Source: an uncultured Dorea sp.
GTDB lineage: Bacteria; Bacillota; Clostridia; Lachnospirales; Lachnospiraceae
Direction: 5' to 3'
DNA length: 64,000 nt
Assembly (NCBI GenBank): GCA_947652615.1
Contig: CANTDX010000001.1
Span: forward strand, 1 to 64,000
Shown here: piece by piece, positions 19,389 to 28,020 of the stretch
Layout of the letters: the number at the start of each line of letters is the position of its first letter
Numbering within the stretch: the first letter of the stretch is position 1
Made by a program: the position numbers and the translations under genes
Notes under the pieces: model-generated
Databases searched by the model: none
What the model saw: the letters and a program-made list of their open reading frames with translations, nothing else
What the model was told of the DNA's origin: nothing

Positions 19389-19423
19389 GGGAGAACCTCC
19401 TTTCATCAGTTTGATGATCTGAC

Positions 19424-19891
19424 TTATGTATGCTTTAAATGTGATCTGCAAACACAGGTCTTATTATCTCCATGGTCATCATCGTACCACAGAATATTAA
19501 ACACCCTTCCGGTCATATAACCATAAATCCTATGATTTCCAGTCACTCTTAATGATATCAGTGATTCAGCCTCAATAAATCGATTCGCAAGTCTATCTTG
19601 AGCAATTTTGCTCAACTCCTCGACATTTATTGAATGATTTAGCTTTTTATCTCTTACAAGTATCTCATTCCAGGTTTGGCTCTCCAAAGCTTTTATTCTG
19701 GGAAGTATTTCGTCCCATATCAATTCCCCAATATGTTCCTGTGTAAATGGCCACATCTCCTGATCAGAATTTGCGAAAGTCCATGCCGGATTCTGTGAAT
19801 AATATTGCTCAGGATCCCCACCCTGAGCAATGCTTTTCCCCTTTGGAACTTCTTTTTGTCTGATTCGCTTATCTTTCTTAGAGCCCGCCAT
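19424..19891 (-). CDS. Putative toxin of a Panacea-type toxin-antitoxin pair
   Basis: 155 residues, lysine-rich N-terminus (MAGSKKDKRIRQKEVPKGKS), a middle helical part, and a C-terminal segment RVTGNHRIYGYMTGRVFNILWYDDDHGDN. That last pattern (basic residue, GY, F-x-I-L-W-x-D-x-x-H) is typical of small RelE/ParE-like or related toxin partners, but no family is firmly recognised. The ATG overlaps the end of the Panacea-domain gene by 14 bases, has no clear Shine-Dalgarno site, and so depends on the antitoxin for translation. This order, antitoxin first, fits PanAT operons. The toxin call rests mainly on the neighbour. Confidence 0.65.
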   Translation of the reverse strand: MAGSKKDKRIRQKEVPKGKSIAQGGDPEQYYSQNPAWTFANSDQEMWPFTQEHIGELIWDEILPRIKALESQTWNEILVRDKKLNHSINVEELSKIAQDRLANRFIEAESLISLRVTGNHRIYGYMTGRVFNILWYDDDHGDNKTCVCRSHLKHT

Positions 19892-20309
19892 AATACAACG
19901 CCATACTTTCTTTTGTTATCACATGATTGCAGCCTGCTCCGGACGGAACACCCTCTCTGGCCTTGATCCAAGGATCCTCCATATGAGTTAACTGACTCAA
20001 CCACTGCGCATTGTGACTTCCATAGTGTTCTAAAACCCTGTCAATAGTATCTCTCTGCTCGTCTGAAAGATTCCCCTCTCCACCAGTCTCATCACTCGCA
20101 CTTACAGAGTATCTTCCTTGTGTTTTATAAAATAATTCAGGACAAACGGGACCATTGGCCCAAGCCTGAAAATCCTCATCAAATAAAGGAGAATCATCCC
20201 AAACAAGAGACCAGGCCTGAGAATAGTAACACAATTTCTGAAGTTTCATCGTAGACATTACTCCAGACTGCTCTAAAATATATTGGGCTGTGTCAAATAT
20301 ATTTGCCAT
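19878..20309 (-). CDS. Panacea (SocA-like, DUF4065) domain protein, probable antitoxin
   Basis: 143 residues from ATG 20309 (MANIFDTAQYILEQ), behind AAGGAGAGGAATATC. Family landmarks: MKLQKLCYYSQAWSLVW (the KLQKLLYY-like motif), PLFDEDFQAWANGPVCPELF, and a C-terminal acidic helix. Panacea domains neutralise many unrelated toxins encoded next to them, and SocA is a ClpXP adaptor antitoxin. The adjacent 155-residue protein is the presumed toxin, overlapping by 14 bases. Phage defence is a known role for several PanAT pairs; here it is inference. Confidence 0.88.
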   Translation of the reverse strand: MANIFDTAQYILEQSGVMSTMKLQKLCYYSQAWSLVWDDSPLFDEDFQAWANGPVCPELFYKTQGRYSVSASDETGGEGNLSDEQRDTIDRVLEHYGSHNAQWLSQLTHMEDPWIKAREGVPSGAGCNHVITKESMALYYGGL

Positions 20310-20457
20310 GATATTCCTCTCCTTCATATTTTTGTTTGATAATAATATACCACAAAATAGCTCTCCTGAACAGCAGAAAACTGAAATCAGGCAAAACTAA
20401 AATCAGCAAAAAAGTATTGACATATGGATGAGAAAGTTCTGTATGGTTATGAGATGA

Positions 20458-20615
20458 TACCTGGAGATTTTAAAAGAGCAGATTCGATGCAAGAAGGCAC
20501 TTCCGCTTGCACCCCAGTATTGAGGATCAGATAACAGATTATATGGCACAGGGAAAGCCAAGGTCAGATGCAGAGGAAGAAGCGATCCAGCAGATGGGAG
20601 ACACTGTAGAAAAAG
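20458..20615 (+). pseudogene. Remnant of a permease-prefix-domain protein gene
   Basis: One frame reads YLEILKEQIRCKKALPLA and, after a shift at about 20512, a second frame reads SIEDQITDYMAQGKPRSDAE and continues to EEAIQQMGDTVE. Together they match the start of the permease prefix domain 1 found before FtsW/RodA-like or permease proteins in Firmicutes (Q-I-R-C-K-K-A ... I-E-D-Q ... Y-x-A-x-G ... E-A ... Q-M-G-D-x-V). A segment of about five codons between the parts seems lost. No start codon in frame and no downstream permease body: the match stops where the cupin gene terminator begins. Confidence 0.7.
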
Positions 20616-20643
20616 AGCCGTGCACCCCACACGACTCTTTTTC
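20609..20643. terminator. Bidirectional-looking terminator after the cupin gene
   Basis: AAAAAGAGCCGTG (from 20609) pairs with CACGACTCTTTTT (to about 20642) with a short C-rich loop. It has A/T tracts on both sides, so it can act in either direction; it lies nine bases past the cupin stop on the minus strand. Confidence 0.8.
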
Positions 20644-20652
20644 AATCCTTCC

Positions 20653-20982
20653 TTACTTCTCAATCAGAAGCCACAGCACCGTCGCTTCTTCCCCGGAATC
20701 ATTCCTGCTGGAATGCGTCTCCCCCGCCGGAATGAATGAAGCTTCCCCCGCTTCAAATTCATTGACCACGCCGTTGCTCTCACATTTCATACGCCCGGAC
20801 AAGATAAAACCATACTCATCTCCTGTGTGGGCCGCCGGCGGCACCACCGTTCCCGGCGGAAATACCGCGCATCCCATGGACACCCTGCCGTCCGTCGGAC
20901 ACACCTCGCCGAAGAAATCCGTCATCTTCACTCCGTCCTCCCGGACACGCTCTATCATCTCTTCTTTTCTGCGGATAATCAT
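20653..20982 (-). CDS. Small cupin-domain protein
   Basis: 109 residues forming one cupin barrel. Motif 1 is loose (VVPPAAHTGDEYGFILSGRM), with a single His where two are usual; motif 2 is GEASFIPAGETHSSRND with the expected P-x-G-x-x-H. Such proteins bind small molecules or act as isomerases or sensors. It begins 40 bases after hyuB on the same strand and ends at a terminator, so it is the last gene of the hyuAB operon. A role in handling the hydantoinase-like substrate is inference. Confidence 0.85.
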   Translation of the reverse strand: MIIRRKEEMIERVREDGVKMTDFFGEVCPTDGRVSMGCAVFPPGTVVPPAAHTGDEYGFILSGRMKCESNGVVNEFEAGEASFIPAGETHSSRNDSGEEATVLWLLIEK

Positions 20983-21022
20983 CTGTAACTTCTCCTCTCC
21001 CTGCTAATTACACAATGCCTCA

Positions 21023-22738
21023 TTAACGCCTGACTTCCCTCACCTCAAAAGTCTCCGGATCCACAACCACTCCGTAATCTTCTTCCGCCTGCCTCACGGA
21101 AATATACTCATTCTTCACATCCCATGCCACACTCTCCGGATCCCGTTCCATCGGATCGCCGTATCCGCCTCCGGTACAGGTCACCATGCGGACCGTGTCA
21201 TTCTGGTTCAGCACTCTTCTCGCCACGATCCCCATCGGGCCTTCCGTCGCGCCGTCCGCCTTGTGGAATTCGAAATAATTGTAAGAGCCGTCCTTACCGC
21301 CTGCCGCTCCCCATGCCGGGAACTTGTTCCTTCCAAAGGACGCCGTGAATAGCTGACCGTCCGTCATCGCACGGTAGGTCCGCACCGCACCGCTTCCTCC
21401 GCGGTACTTCCCCGCTCCGGCTCCGTCCGTATGCAGGCTGTACTCATCGATCATGATCCCGTAACGGTTCTCCGCCATCTCCACCGGCACATTGTAAGTC
21501 TCGCCGTCGCCGACGCAGAACTGCCCTACTTCTCCGTCTTTGCCGTCGCTTGCGCCCCAGCCGCCTCCGGTAGGCTCTACGATCAGGAATGGCTCCCCGC
21601 TGCCCTGCTTCGTTCCCGCAAGGACAACCGAACATACCGATAACATATGCCCTGCTCCCAGCGCCTCCGGGAATACCGGAGCCAGAGCCTTCCATACAAT
21701 ATCGGACGAATAGATCATACTCTCGAAATAGCAGGACGTTGGGGCAGGCGCATGGCACCGCAGGACCGAACCATCCTCCGCCAGAATCCGCATCGGCTCG
21801 AAGACGCCGTCATTTACCGCAAGGGCAGGACCAAGGATCGACATATAGATCACCTTCACCCCTGCACACAGAGAACTGTAACCGGTATTGATCGGGCTTG
21901 CCACCTGCGGGCTGCTGCCGGCAAAATCAGCGATGAATTCGTCCTCCGTGATCGTAACCTTCACCTTCAGCTTCACCAGATTGCCGTGCCCGTCGTCGTC
22001 CATGTACTCTTCCATCTCCCAGCTTCCTTTCGGCAGCTCCTTGATCCGGTTATATGCGATCATCGCTCCCTGTCTCAGAAGCCGTTCCATAGATTCCTTC
22101 ACGACCTCAAGGGAATACTTCTCACACAGCTCGCCGATCCGCTTATATCCCGTCCGAAGAGACGCGATCTGCCCCCACATATCGCCCTCCGACGTCTCCG
22201 GGAAACGCACGTTGCTCTTGATCATCTCCAGAAGCGGCGTACAGATCTCTCCCCTGTCAAGAAGCTTCACGCCGGAGAATCTTAATCCCTCCTGGAATAC
22301 CTCCGAAGAATCCGTGGTAAATGAACCTGCCGCCATACCTCCGATATCCGACCAGTGGGCTTTATTTCCCACAAAGGCAAGCAGCTCCTCCCCGTAAAAT
22401 ACAGGCATGACCATTCCGATATCCGACAGATGTGTTCCCCCGCCCATGTACGGATCGTTGATCAGATACACATCCCCCGGATGCATATTCTCTATGCCGT
22501 ATTTGTCGATAATCTCCTGGATCATCGGTGCGATCAGGCCGATGAATCCGCATGCGCCGTTCCCCTGCGTCAGAAGCCGGCCCTTTGCGTCCGCAATACC
22601 GCTGGCATAGTCCAGGGTCTCATAGATGATCGGGCTCATGGATGTCCTGGCAAATGCGTAGAACACCTCGTTGCTGACTGCGATCAGAGAATCTTTTACG
22701 ATATCTAATGTTACCGGATTCACTTTTATCTCTGCCAT
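21023..22738 (-). CDS. Hydantoinase B/oxoprolinase family protein
   Basis: 571 residues. The family's metal-site region appears as GNKAHWSDIGGMAAGSF, preceded by LINDPYMGGGTHLSDIG. HyuB proteins form the second half of ATP-dependent hydantoinase, 5-oxoprolinase and acetone or acetophenone carboxylase complexes. The ATG shares a base with the hyuA stop (TAATG), so the two subunits are translationally coupled and made together. The substrate is not predictable here: no transporter or amidohydrolase lies in the operon. The cupin and the 53-residue protein are its operon partners. Confidence 0.92.
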   Translation of the reverse strand: MAEIKVNPVTLDIVKDSLIAVSNEVFYAFARTSMSPIIYETLDYASGIADAKGRLLTQGNGACGFIGLIAPMIQEIIDKYGIENMHPGDVYLINDPYMGGGTHLSDIGMVMPVFYGEELLAFVGNKAHWSDIGGMAAGSFTTDSSEVFQEGLRFSGVKLLDRGEICTPLLEMIKSNVRFPETSEGDMWGQIASLRTGYKRIGELCEKYSLEVVKESMERLLRQGAMIAYNRIKELPKGSWEMEEYMDDDGHGNLVKLKVKVTITEDEFIADFAGSSPQVASPINTGYSSLCAGVKVIYMSILGPALAVNDGVFEPMRILAEDGSVLRCHAPAPTSCYFESMIYSSDIVWKALAPVFPEALGAGHMLSVCSVVLAGTKQGSGEPFLIVEPTGGGWGASDGKDGEVGQFCVGDGETYNVPVEMAENRYGIMIDEYSLHTDGAGAGKYRGGSGAVRTYRAMTDGQLFTASFGRNKFPAWGAAGGKDGSYNYFEFHKADGATEGPMGIVARRVLNQNDTVRMVTCTGGGYGDPMERDPESVAWDVKNEYISVRQAEEDYGVVVDPETFEVREVRR

Positions 22739-24786
22739 TATTCCTGCACCTCCGTTTCAATGATCAGATTGCCGTATGTATCCACCGTAAGCCGCTGCCC
22801 CTTCGCCGCAACCGTGGATGCCGCCGTCTCCTCTACGATCACAGGCCCTTCCAATATCACGCCGCTTCCTAACTTCTCCCTCTCGTAGATCGGCGTATCA
22901 AGCCAGCCCTCATCTGTGAAATATACCTTGCGTGTCTCTTTCAACGCGTCCTCGATCGGTCCTTGCTGCGGCTTAATCGGCGCAAGCTTGGGCTTCATCA
23001 GACGGCCATAGGCAACCAGATGGAGATTCACGATCTCTGTCGGTGTATCCTGCAGGCGGAACGTGTAGAAATGCTCATGGGTATCATGGAACCTGTTCAC
23101 GATCTCTTCCTTTATCTCATCCGTCCACGGCACCGGCGGCACCTTCACCTTTACCGTATGCTCCTGTCCCATATACCGCATATCCGCAATAAAGTGGAAG
23201 ATAATCTGCTCCTTGTCCACTCCCTCTTTCGCAAACTGTTCATATGCCTCGCCAAGAAGCCCGTCCCACATCTGGTTCAAATCTTCGGCACTGACTTCGT
23301 TCATCCGCCGGATATTGGTCTGGATATAATCATGGCGCACATCCGTCATCAGCATCCCCCACGCGGAGAATACCGGTGCAGCGATCGGCACCACCACTTT
23401 ACGGATATTCAGTTCCTTGGCAAGATACGCACAGTGCATGGGTCCGCCGCCGCCGAACGCAACCATCGTAAAGTCTCTGGGATCATAGCCCCTGCGCACG
23501 GAGATCAGCTTCAGGGCATTGAACATATTGGCCTCCGCGACACGCAGGATGCTCATGGCCGCCTCTTCCACATTCATGCCGAAGGCATCTCCTACCTTCT
23601 CCTGAATCGCCGCCTTCACTGCACTAAGATCCACCTCATTGTCGAAATTCTCAGGCGACAGCCGCCCTGTCACCAGGCAGGCATCCGTTGTCGTCGGTTC
23701 CGTTCCGCCGATACCGTAGGCAACCGGGCCCGGAAGCGCACCCGCCGACTGAGGGCCGACCTTCAGAGAACCGGCCTCGTCGATCCATGCGATGGAGCCA
23801 CCGCCGTTTCCGATCTCAACGATATCCACCACCGGAGCCATGATCGGATAACCCGCATAGCTCTCCGTCCGTTCGATCCGGTACTCCGTCGTCACCTTCA
23901 CCTCGCCGTCGTCGATCAGCGAGCACTTCGCCGTCGTTCCGCCCACGTCAAAGGCTATGATATTCTTCTCCCCGATCACCTTGCCGAGAATCGCGGAACC
24001 ATATACGCCGGCAACCGGGCCCGACTCTACCATATTGATCGGCGTCTGCTTCGCCTGCTCGAATGTAGTCGTTCCGCCGTTGGACTGCATAATATATTCC
24101 TTGGCGTCGCAGCCGATTTCCTTGATCCGGCTGTCCAGACGGTCCACATACGAAGACGCGACCGGCATCACATAGGAATTAAGTGCAACCGTCGAAGTCC
24201 TCTCGTACTCTCTCCACTCTCTCGTCACCTCGACTGAGGAGGTCACGAATACCTCCGGCCACAGTTCCTTGATAAGCTCCACGGTCCTTCGTTCATGAAT
24301 ATCATTTGCATAGGAATTGATATAACATACGGCGATCGCTTCCACTTCTTCCTTCTTGAAATATTCCACCGCTTCCCGGATATCTGCTTCCTCAAGATCT
24401 GTCAGAATCTTCCCCTCAAAAGACACACGTTCCCGTACTTCCTTCCGCAGATATCTTGGAATGAAAGGTCTTGGCTTCGCGAACACCATATTGAACAGAT
24501 CCGGACGGTTGCATCTGGCAATCTCCAGCACATCCCTGAATCCCTTCGTCGTGACAAGCCCTGTCTTCGCTCCCTTGCGCTCGGTCAGCGCATTGATGAT
24601 CGTCGTCGTCCCGTGGATGAAATCGGTGACCTCCTCCGGCCGTATCCCGCTCTTCTTCATTACATTGATGACGCCCTCTTCAAAATTCGGCGGCGTCGTG
24701 TGGCTTTTGGTCAGAACCGTCCTGCCCTTGTCATCTACGGCAACCAGGTCTGTAAATGTTCCGCCAATGTCTGTTGCAACTCGCAA
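22738..24786 (-). CDS. Hydantoinase A/oxoprolinase family protein
   Basis: 682 residues with the ASKHA-type ATPase fold: phosphate 1 motif RVATDIGGTFTDLVAVD at the start, FIHGTTTIINALTERKGAK, and the second phosphate motif IIAFDVGGTTAKCSLID near residue 275, then VAFGGGGPMHCAYLAKEL. The subunit activates the substrate with ATP by phosphorylation; HyuB completes the ring opening or carboxylation. The family member (N-methylhydantoinase, 5-oxoprolinase, acetone-type carboxylase) cannot be fixed from sequence; the lack of a third gamma subunit argues against acetone carboxylase. Confidence 0.92.
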   Translation of the reverse strand: MRVATDIGGTFTDLVAVDDKGRTVLTKSHTTPPNFEEGVINVMKKSGIRPEEVTDFIHGTTTIINALTERKGAKTGLVTTKGFRDVLEIARCNRPDLFNMVFAKPRPFIPRYLRKEVRERVSFEGKILTDLEEADIREAVEYFKKEEVEAIAVCYINSYANDIHERRTVELIKELWPEVFVTSSVEVTREWREYERTSTVALNSYVMPVASSYVDRLDSRIKEIGCDAKEYIMQSNGGTTTFEQAKQTPINMVESGPVAGVYGSAILGKVIGEKNIIAFDVGGTTAKCSLIDDGEVKVTTEYRIERTESYAGYPIMAPVVDIVEIGNGGGSIAWIDEAGSLKVGPQSAGALPGPVAYGIGGTEPTTTDACLVTGRLSPENFDNEVDLSAVKAAIQEKVGDAFGMNVEEAAMSILRVAEANMFNALKLISVRRGYDPRDFTMVAFGGGGPMHCAYLAKELNIRKVVVPIAAPVFSAWGMLMTDVRHDYIQTNIRRMNEVSAEDLNQMWDGLLGEAYEQFAKEGVDKEQIIFHFIADMRYMGQEHTVKVKVPPVPWTDEIKEEIVNRFHDTHEHFYTFRLQDTPTEIVNLHLVAYGRLMKPKLAPIKPQQGPIEDALKETRKVYFTDEGWLDTPIYEREKLGSGVILEGPVIVEETAASTVAAKGQRLTVDTYGNLIIETEVQE

Positions 24787-24826
24787 AATAAATCCCTCCT
24801 TTTTTCAAGATATCTGTTTCAGTTAT

Positions 24827-24988
24827 TTAGAATTCAATCCCCCGCCCCAAGGCGTCCTTAAGATACGTGTTCACCTCCTCAAGCTTATGGACCATCTCCA
24901 TCTTCTCTTCCCAGTCTTCCCCTTCCATCTCTTTGTTCACCAAACGCTGCTGAATCTTCTTGATCTCTTTGATCATCTCTTCCGTCAT
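24827..24988 (-). CDS. 53-residue charged protein leading the hyuAB operon
   Basis: Starts MTEEMIKEIKKIQQRLVNKE and ends ALGRGIEF; rich in Glu and Lys, probably one or two amphipathic helices. The ATG at 24988 has a strong GGGAGG site nine bases upstream, which argues for real translation. It lies 40 bases before hyuA on the same strand. No family is recognised. It could be a small accessory subunit of the HyuAB enzyme; that is only positional inference. Confidence 0.7.
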   Translation of the reverse strand: MTEEMIKEIKKIQQRLVNKEMEGEDWEEKMEMVHKLEEVNTYLKDALGRGIEF

Positions 24989-25070
24989 AACCTTTACCTC
25001 CCTTTGATCTGTCCTGTCGATTGATTATAATAATATTTTAACACACAATTCATGACTTTGGGTAATAATT

Positions 25071-26369
25071 TTATATACAAAAAGCCGCATACAGAGGTAT
25101 TGACCATATCCCGTTCTCATCGCCAAAATTTTTTGCCGAAAATCTCACCGCCCGGTATGGATGATATTTCTTTATAAACTGTGACAAACTTTTTGATCTG
25201 ACATGTTCTCCTTTCTTCACCTCAATACCGTATACCTTCTGATCTTTCATGATCACAAAATCCAACTCTGCAGAATATTCACTGGTCCAGTAATATAAAT
25301 CATAGCCATTCGCCGTAAGCTGCGTTGCAACATAGTTTTCCGTCAACGCACCAAGAAACGTATTCCCTTCCCCCGATAATATGATATGATACGGCAGCGC
25401 CGATTTCATTGTCAGAATTCCCGCGTCACTCATATACAATTTAAAAGAAGCCAGATCCGCATACACCGGTATCGGCTCATATCCATGCTCTATTTTCTGG
25501 CATTTGATCACAACGCCTGCCAGATTCAGCCACTCGATAGACACCCCAAAAAGCGCCGTCGTTCCGCCTTTCTGCACTACTTTGTATTGAAACTTCTTAT
25601 TTTCCTTGGCAAGCTGAGCCGGAATAGAATTATAACAAGCTCTGATCTTAACGCTATCCGTATTAGCAGCATATTTGGCCATATCTGCAATATAGTTATC
25701 TACGATCTCACTCTGTACCTCTGTTACATCCAATAATCTCTCCGTCTCCAAGTATCTGTTGATCACTGCCGGCATTCCGCCGACAATAAGATACTGCCTG
25801 TAATATTCCATCGCTTCCGCATGCAATCCCTCCGGCATAGATGCCATTTGCTCAAAGCATCTTCTGATTTCTGCAGCAAGAAATTCTCTCTTCACGGCCC
25901 ATAAGAACTCTTCAAAATCCATCGGATACAAATCTATCGTTTCGATCTTCCCAACCGGAAAAGAATATTGCTTCCTGTTAATGGCAACACCCAACAGGCT
26001 TCCTGCTGCCGCAACGCAGTATTGGGGAAGCTCTTCATAAAAATATTTCAGAGACGTCAAAGCTTTTTCGCAGGCCTGTATTTCATCCAGAATAATCAAT
26101 GTGTCCTCCGGCACGATCCTGTCTTCTGCGAATACTTCCAAAAATTGCAGTATTTTTTTCGGCTCTAAATTCTCTTCAAAATACGCCCGGACTTGCCTGT
26201 TGATCTCCAGGTTCACATACACAATATTCTGAAAATGAGCCTGACCGAATTCTTTCAACAAATACGTCTTTCCTACCTGCCTGGCTCCGTTTAGTACCAG
26301 AGGTTTCCTGTTCTTTCCTTTTCCTTTCCAATTGATCAATCTCTGCATGATTTTTCTCTTCATATACAA
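25071..26369 (-). CDS. AAA_14/DUF4143 ATPase
   Basis: 432 residues. The N-terminal AAA_14 domain has Walker A NGARQVGKTYLLKEFGQ (about 25-40) and Walker B DTLIILDEIQACE; the C-terminal DUF4143 part carries ELDFVIMKDQKVYGIEVKKG, a PD-(D/E)XK-like D...ExK pattern. These predicted ATPases are common in bacteria and often multi-copy; function is unknown, though defence or mobile-element roles have been suggested. It stands alone on the minus strand, divergent from the sensor kinase gene. Confidence 0.88.
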   Translation of the reverse strand: MYMKRKIMQRLINWKGKGKNRKPLVLNGARQVGKTYLLKEFGQAHFQNIVYVNLEINRQVRAYFEENLEPKKILQFLEVFAEDRIVPEDTLIILDEIQACEKALTSLKYFYEELPQYCVAAAGSLLGVAINRKQYSFPVGKIETIDLYPMDFEEFLWAVKREFLAAEIRRCFEQMASMPEGLHAEAMEYYRQYLIVGGMPAVINRYLETERLLDVTEVQSEIVDNYIADMAKYAANTDSVKIRACYNSIPAQLAKENKKFQYKVVQKGGTTALFGVSIEWLNLAGVVIKCQKIEHGYEPIPVYADLASFKLYMSDAGILTMKSALPYHIILSGEGNTFLGALTENYVATQLTANGYDLYYWTSEYSAELDFVIMKDQKVYGIEVKKGEHVRSKSLSQFIKKYHPYRAVRFSAKNFGDENGIWSIPLYAAFCI

Positions 26370-26430
26370 CCTCCCTGTATACTAAAAAATACCTAAAGTG
26401 TATAGCCTATCCATATAATGTCATATAAAA

Positions 26431-26482
26431 ATTTTTAAGTCAAGAAAAATCATAAGATTTTGATTTTTCTTGACTTAAAAAT
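26431..26482. repeat. Perfect 22-bp inverted repeat in divergent intergenic region
   Basis: The left arm 26431-26452 and right arm 26461-26482 are exact reverse complements around an eight-base loop. Each arm carries TTGACT, a -35-like hexamer, on its outward strand, so it could feed the DUF4143 ATPase gene on the left. It has A/T tracts at both outer ends and could also act as a terminator-like hairpin. No coding potential. Confidence 0.75.
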
Positions 26483-26539
26483 ATATTCAAGAACAATAAC
26501 CCTTTCATGACATAATTCAGACATTCTGCGGCAATGCGA

Positions 26540-26568
26540 TTGTCCTTTTGCCGTGAAACTGATATTAT
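26540..26568 (+). promoter_or_regulatory. Promoter of the sensor kinase gene
   Basis: -35 TTGTCC (26540-26545), 17-base spacer, -10 TATTAT (26563-26568). It lies about 60 bases before the kinase ATG and downstream of the large inverted repeat. Confidence 0.6.
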
Positions 26569-26630
26569 AAAAAGGTATGTGACCAAGTTGGTTATGATAT
26601 TGCTTACGATATAAGAAAGGAATAACTGAT

Positions 26631-27953
26631 ATGGATTATTTTAGTATAGGACTCAATATTTTCTGCCTGACCGCCCAAAGTATCATGCACATCTGCTTTT
26701 GTGTAAGCCTTACCGGGAAGAAACTGAGGATCTGTCATTTCGCCATATATATTTCCCTTTTCTGCATTTTAGACTGGCTTGCAAATAAGTTTACCTTCCC
26801 GTGGGGGATCGCTATCGGGATCGGAGTGCTCATTTTATATGGGGTAAACCGTCTTATTCTGGGTAATCGCCCCTCTTCGTCCTGGACCGCGGCAATTCTC
26901 GCCTGTTACATCTCCCAGTTTTCCTTTGGGATCATCAATTCAGTGGAGTCGGTGATATTTCCCCATGTGACGAATCGCCTGCTTTTGTACTTAATCATCA
27001 TCGCGGCAACGGCAGCCTCTCTGGTTATAAGCATTGTCTGTTATACAATCGTAGTACGATCCATATCGCCGGAAGAAATCGATCACATGACGAATGCAGG
27101 TTGCCTGCTGGTCCCGGTTCTGTTCTTTTTTACCGCAGAAATGTATATTATGCAGACCTCTTATACACAGATTCCCTGCGTCACCTCATCTCCTGACCTT
27201 CTATTGGAGAACGCCGGAAAACATACGGCGCTGCTGTTCCTGCAAGCCCTGGGGCTTGGAGCCTTACTCTGCACCCTGTACGCCTACCGCCACCTCTGCC
27301 GCAGTTTAGAGACCAAAGCCGAGATGCAGTCTTTGTCCCAGGCAGTCCAGGCACAAAAAATATATATTGCCGAGGCACAAATGCGCTATGAACAGACCAA
27401 AGCATTTCGCCACGATATCAAAAATCACCTCTCTGTATTGAGCGGTCTGCTTAACAACAGCCGACTGGAAGAGAGCAAAGCCTACCTGCAAAAGCTGGGA
27501 AATGCTTCAACTATATTGTCGTTTCCTTACCAAACCGGCAATCCGGTGGTAGATATATTGCTGGGAGAAAAATTAGAGATGGCAAAAGAAGATGGAATCG
27601 CAACTGAGGTTTCGCTGCTCCTTCCAAGCCCTTGCGGAGTAGATAATTATGATTTGTGCGTGATTTTTGCCAATGCTTTGGATAACGCGATCTGTGCATG
27701 CCGATCCATTGAGGGAGAACGGTCAATCCATATCCGCGGAGAGCGGCAGGGCGACTTCTACATGCTGGCATTTGAGAATACCTGTTCGGATCATCCGATT
27801 CCCCCGGCAGGAACCGGCCTTTCCAATATCAAAGCTGTAACAGAGAAATACCACGGCGCAATGCAGACGGAGAAAATCGAACAGCAATTCTCTCTGAGCG
27901 TGTTGCTAAACATCTCAATACATCCAGAGAACATTTCATTACAAAAGCCTTGA
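26631..27953 (+). CDS. GHKL-domain sensor histidine kinase (AgrC-like), orphan
   Basis: 440 residues. About six membrane helices in the first 220 residues, a coiled linker, then the phosphoacceptor box FRHDIKNHLSVL with His 261 and a GHKL ATPase domain: N-box IFANALDNAICAC, G-box PPAGTGLSNIKAVTEKYHG. This layout is that of AgrC and related peptide-sensing kinases of the HPK10 class. The usual LytTR response regulator is absent on both sides: left is an ATPase on the other strand, right is a small coiled-coil protein. Its partner must be elsewhere, or was lost. Confidence 0.92.
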   Translation: MDYFSIGLNIFCLTAQSIMHICFCVSLTGKKLRICHFAIYISLFCILDWLANKFTFPWGIAIGIGVLILYGVNRLILGNRPSSSWTAAILACYISQFSFGIINSVESVIFPHVTNRLLLYLIIIAATAASLVISIVCYTIVVRSISPEEIDHMTNAGCLLVPVLFFFTAEMYIMQTSYTQIPCVTSSPDLLLENAGKHTALLFLQALGLGALLCTLYAYRHLCRSLETKAEMQSLSQAVQAQKIYIAEAQMRYEQTKAFRHDIKNHLSVLSGLLNNSRLEESKAYLQKLGNASTILSFPYQTGNPVVDILLGEKLEMAKEDGIATEVSLLLPSPCGVDNYDLCVIFANALDNAICACRSIEGERSIHIRGERQGDFYMLAFENTCSDHPIPPAGTGLSNIKAVTEKYHGAMQTEKIEQQFSLSVLLNISIHPENISLQKP

Positions 27954-28020
27954 AATTCTTTTAAAGGACAGTAAACTGATGATAGCAATATCACTTACTT
28001 ATGGATTGGAGGGACCTATC

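Noticed and set aside
22963..24237. Plus-strand open frame of 424 codons
   Set aside because: It lies wholly opposite hyuA, is rich in His and Arg, has no ribosome site and no family motif; a shadow of the GC-rich codons on the other strand.
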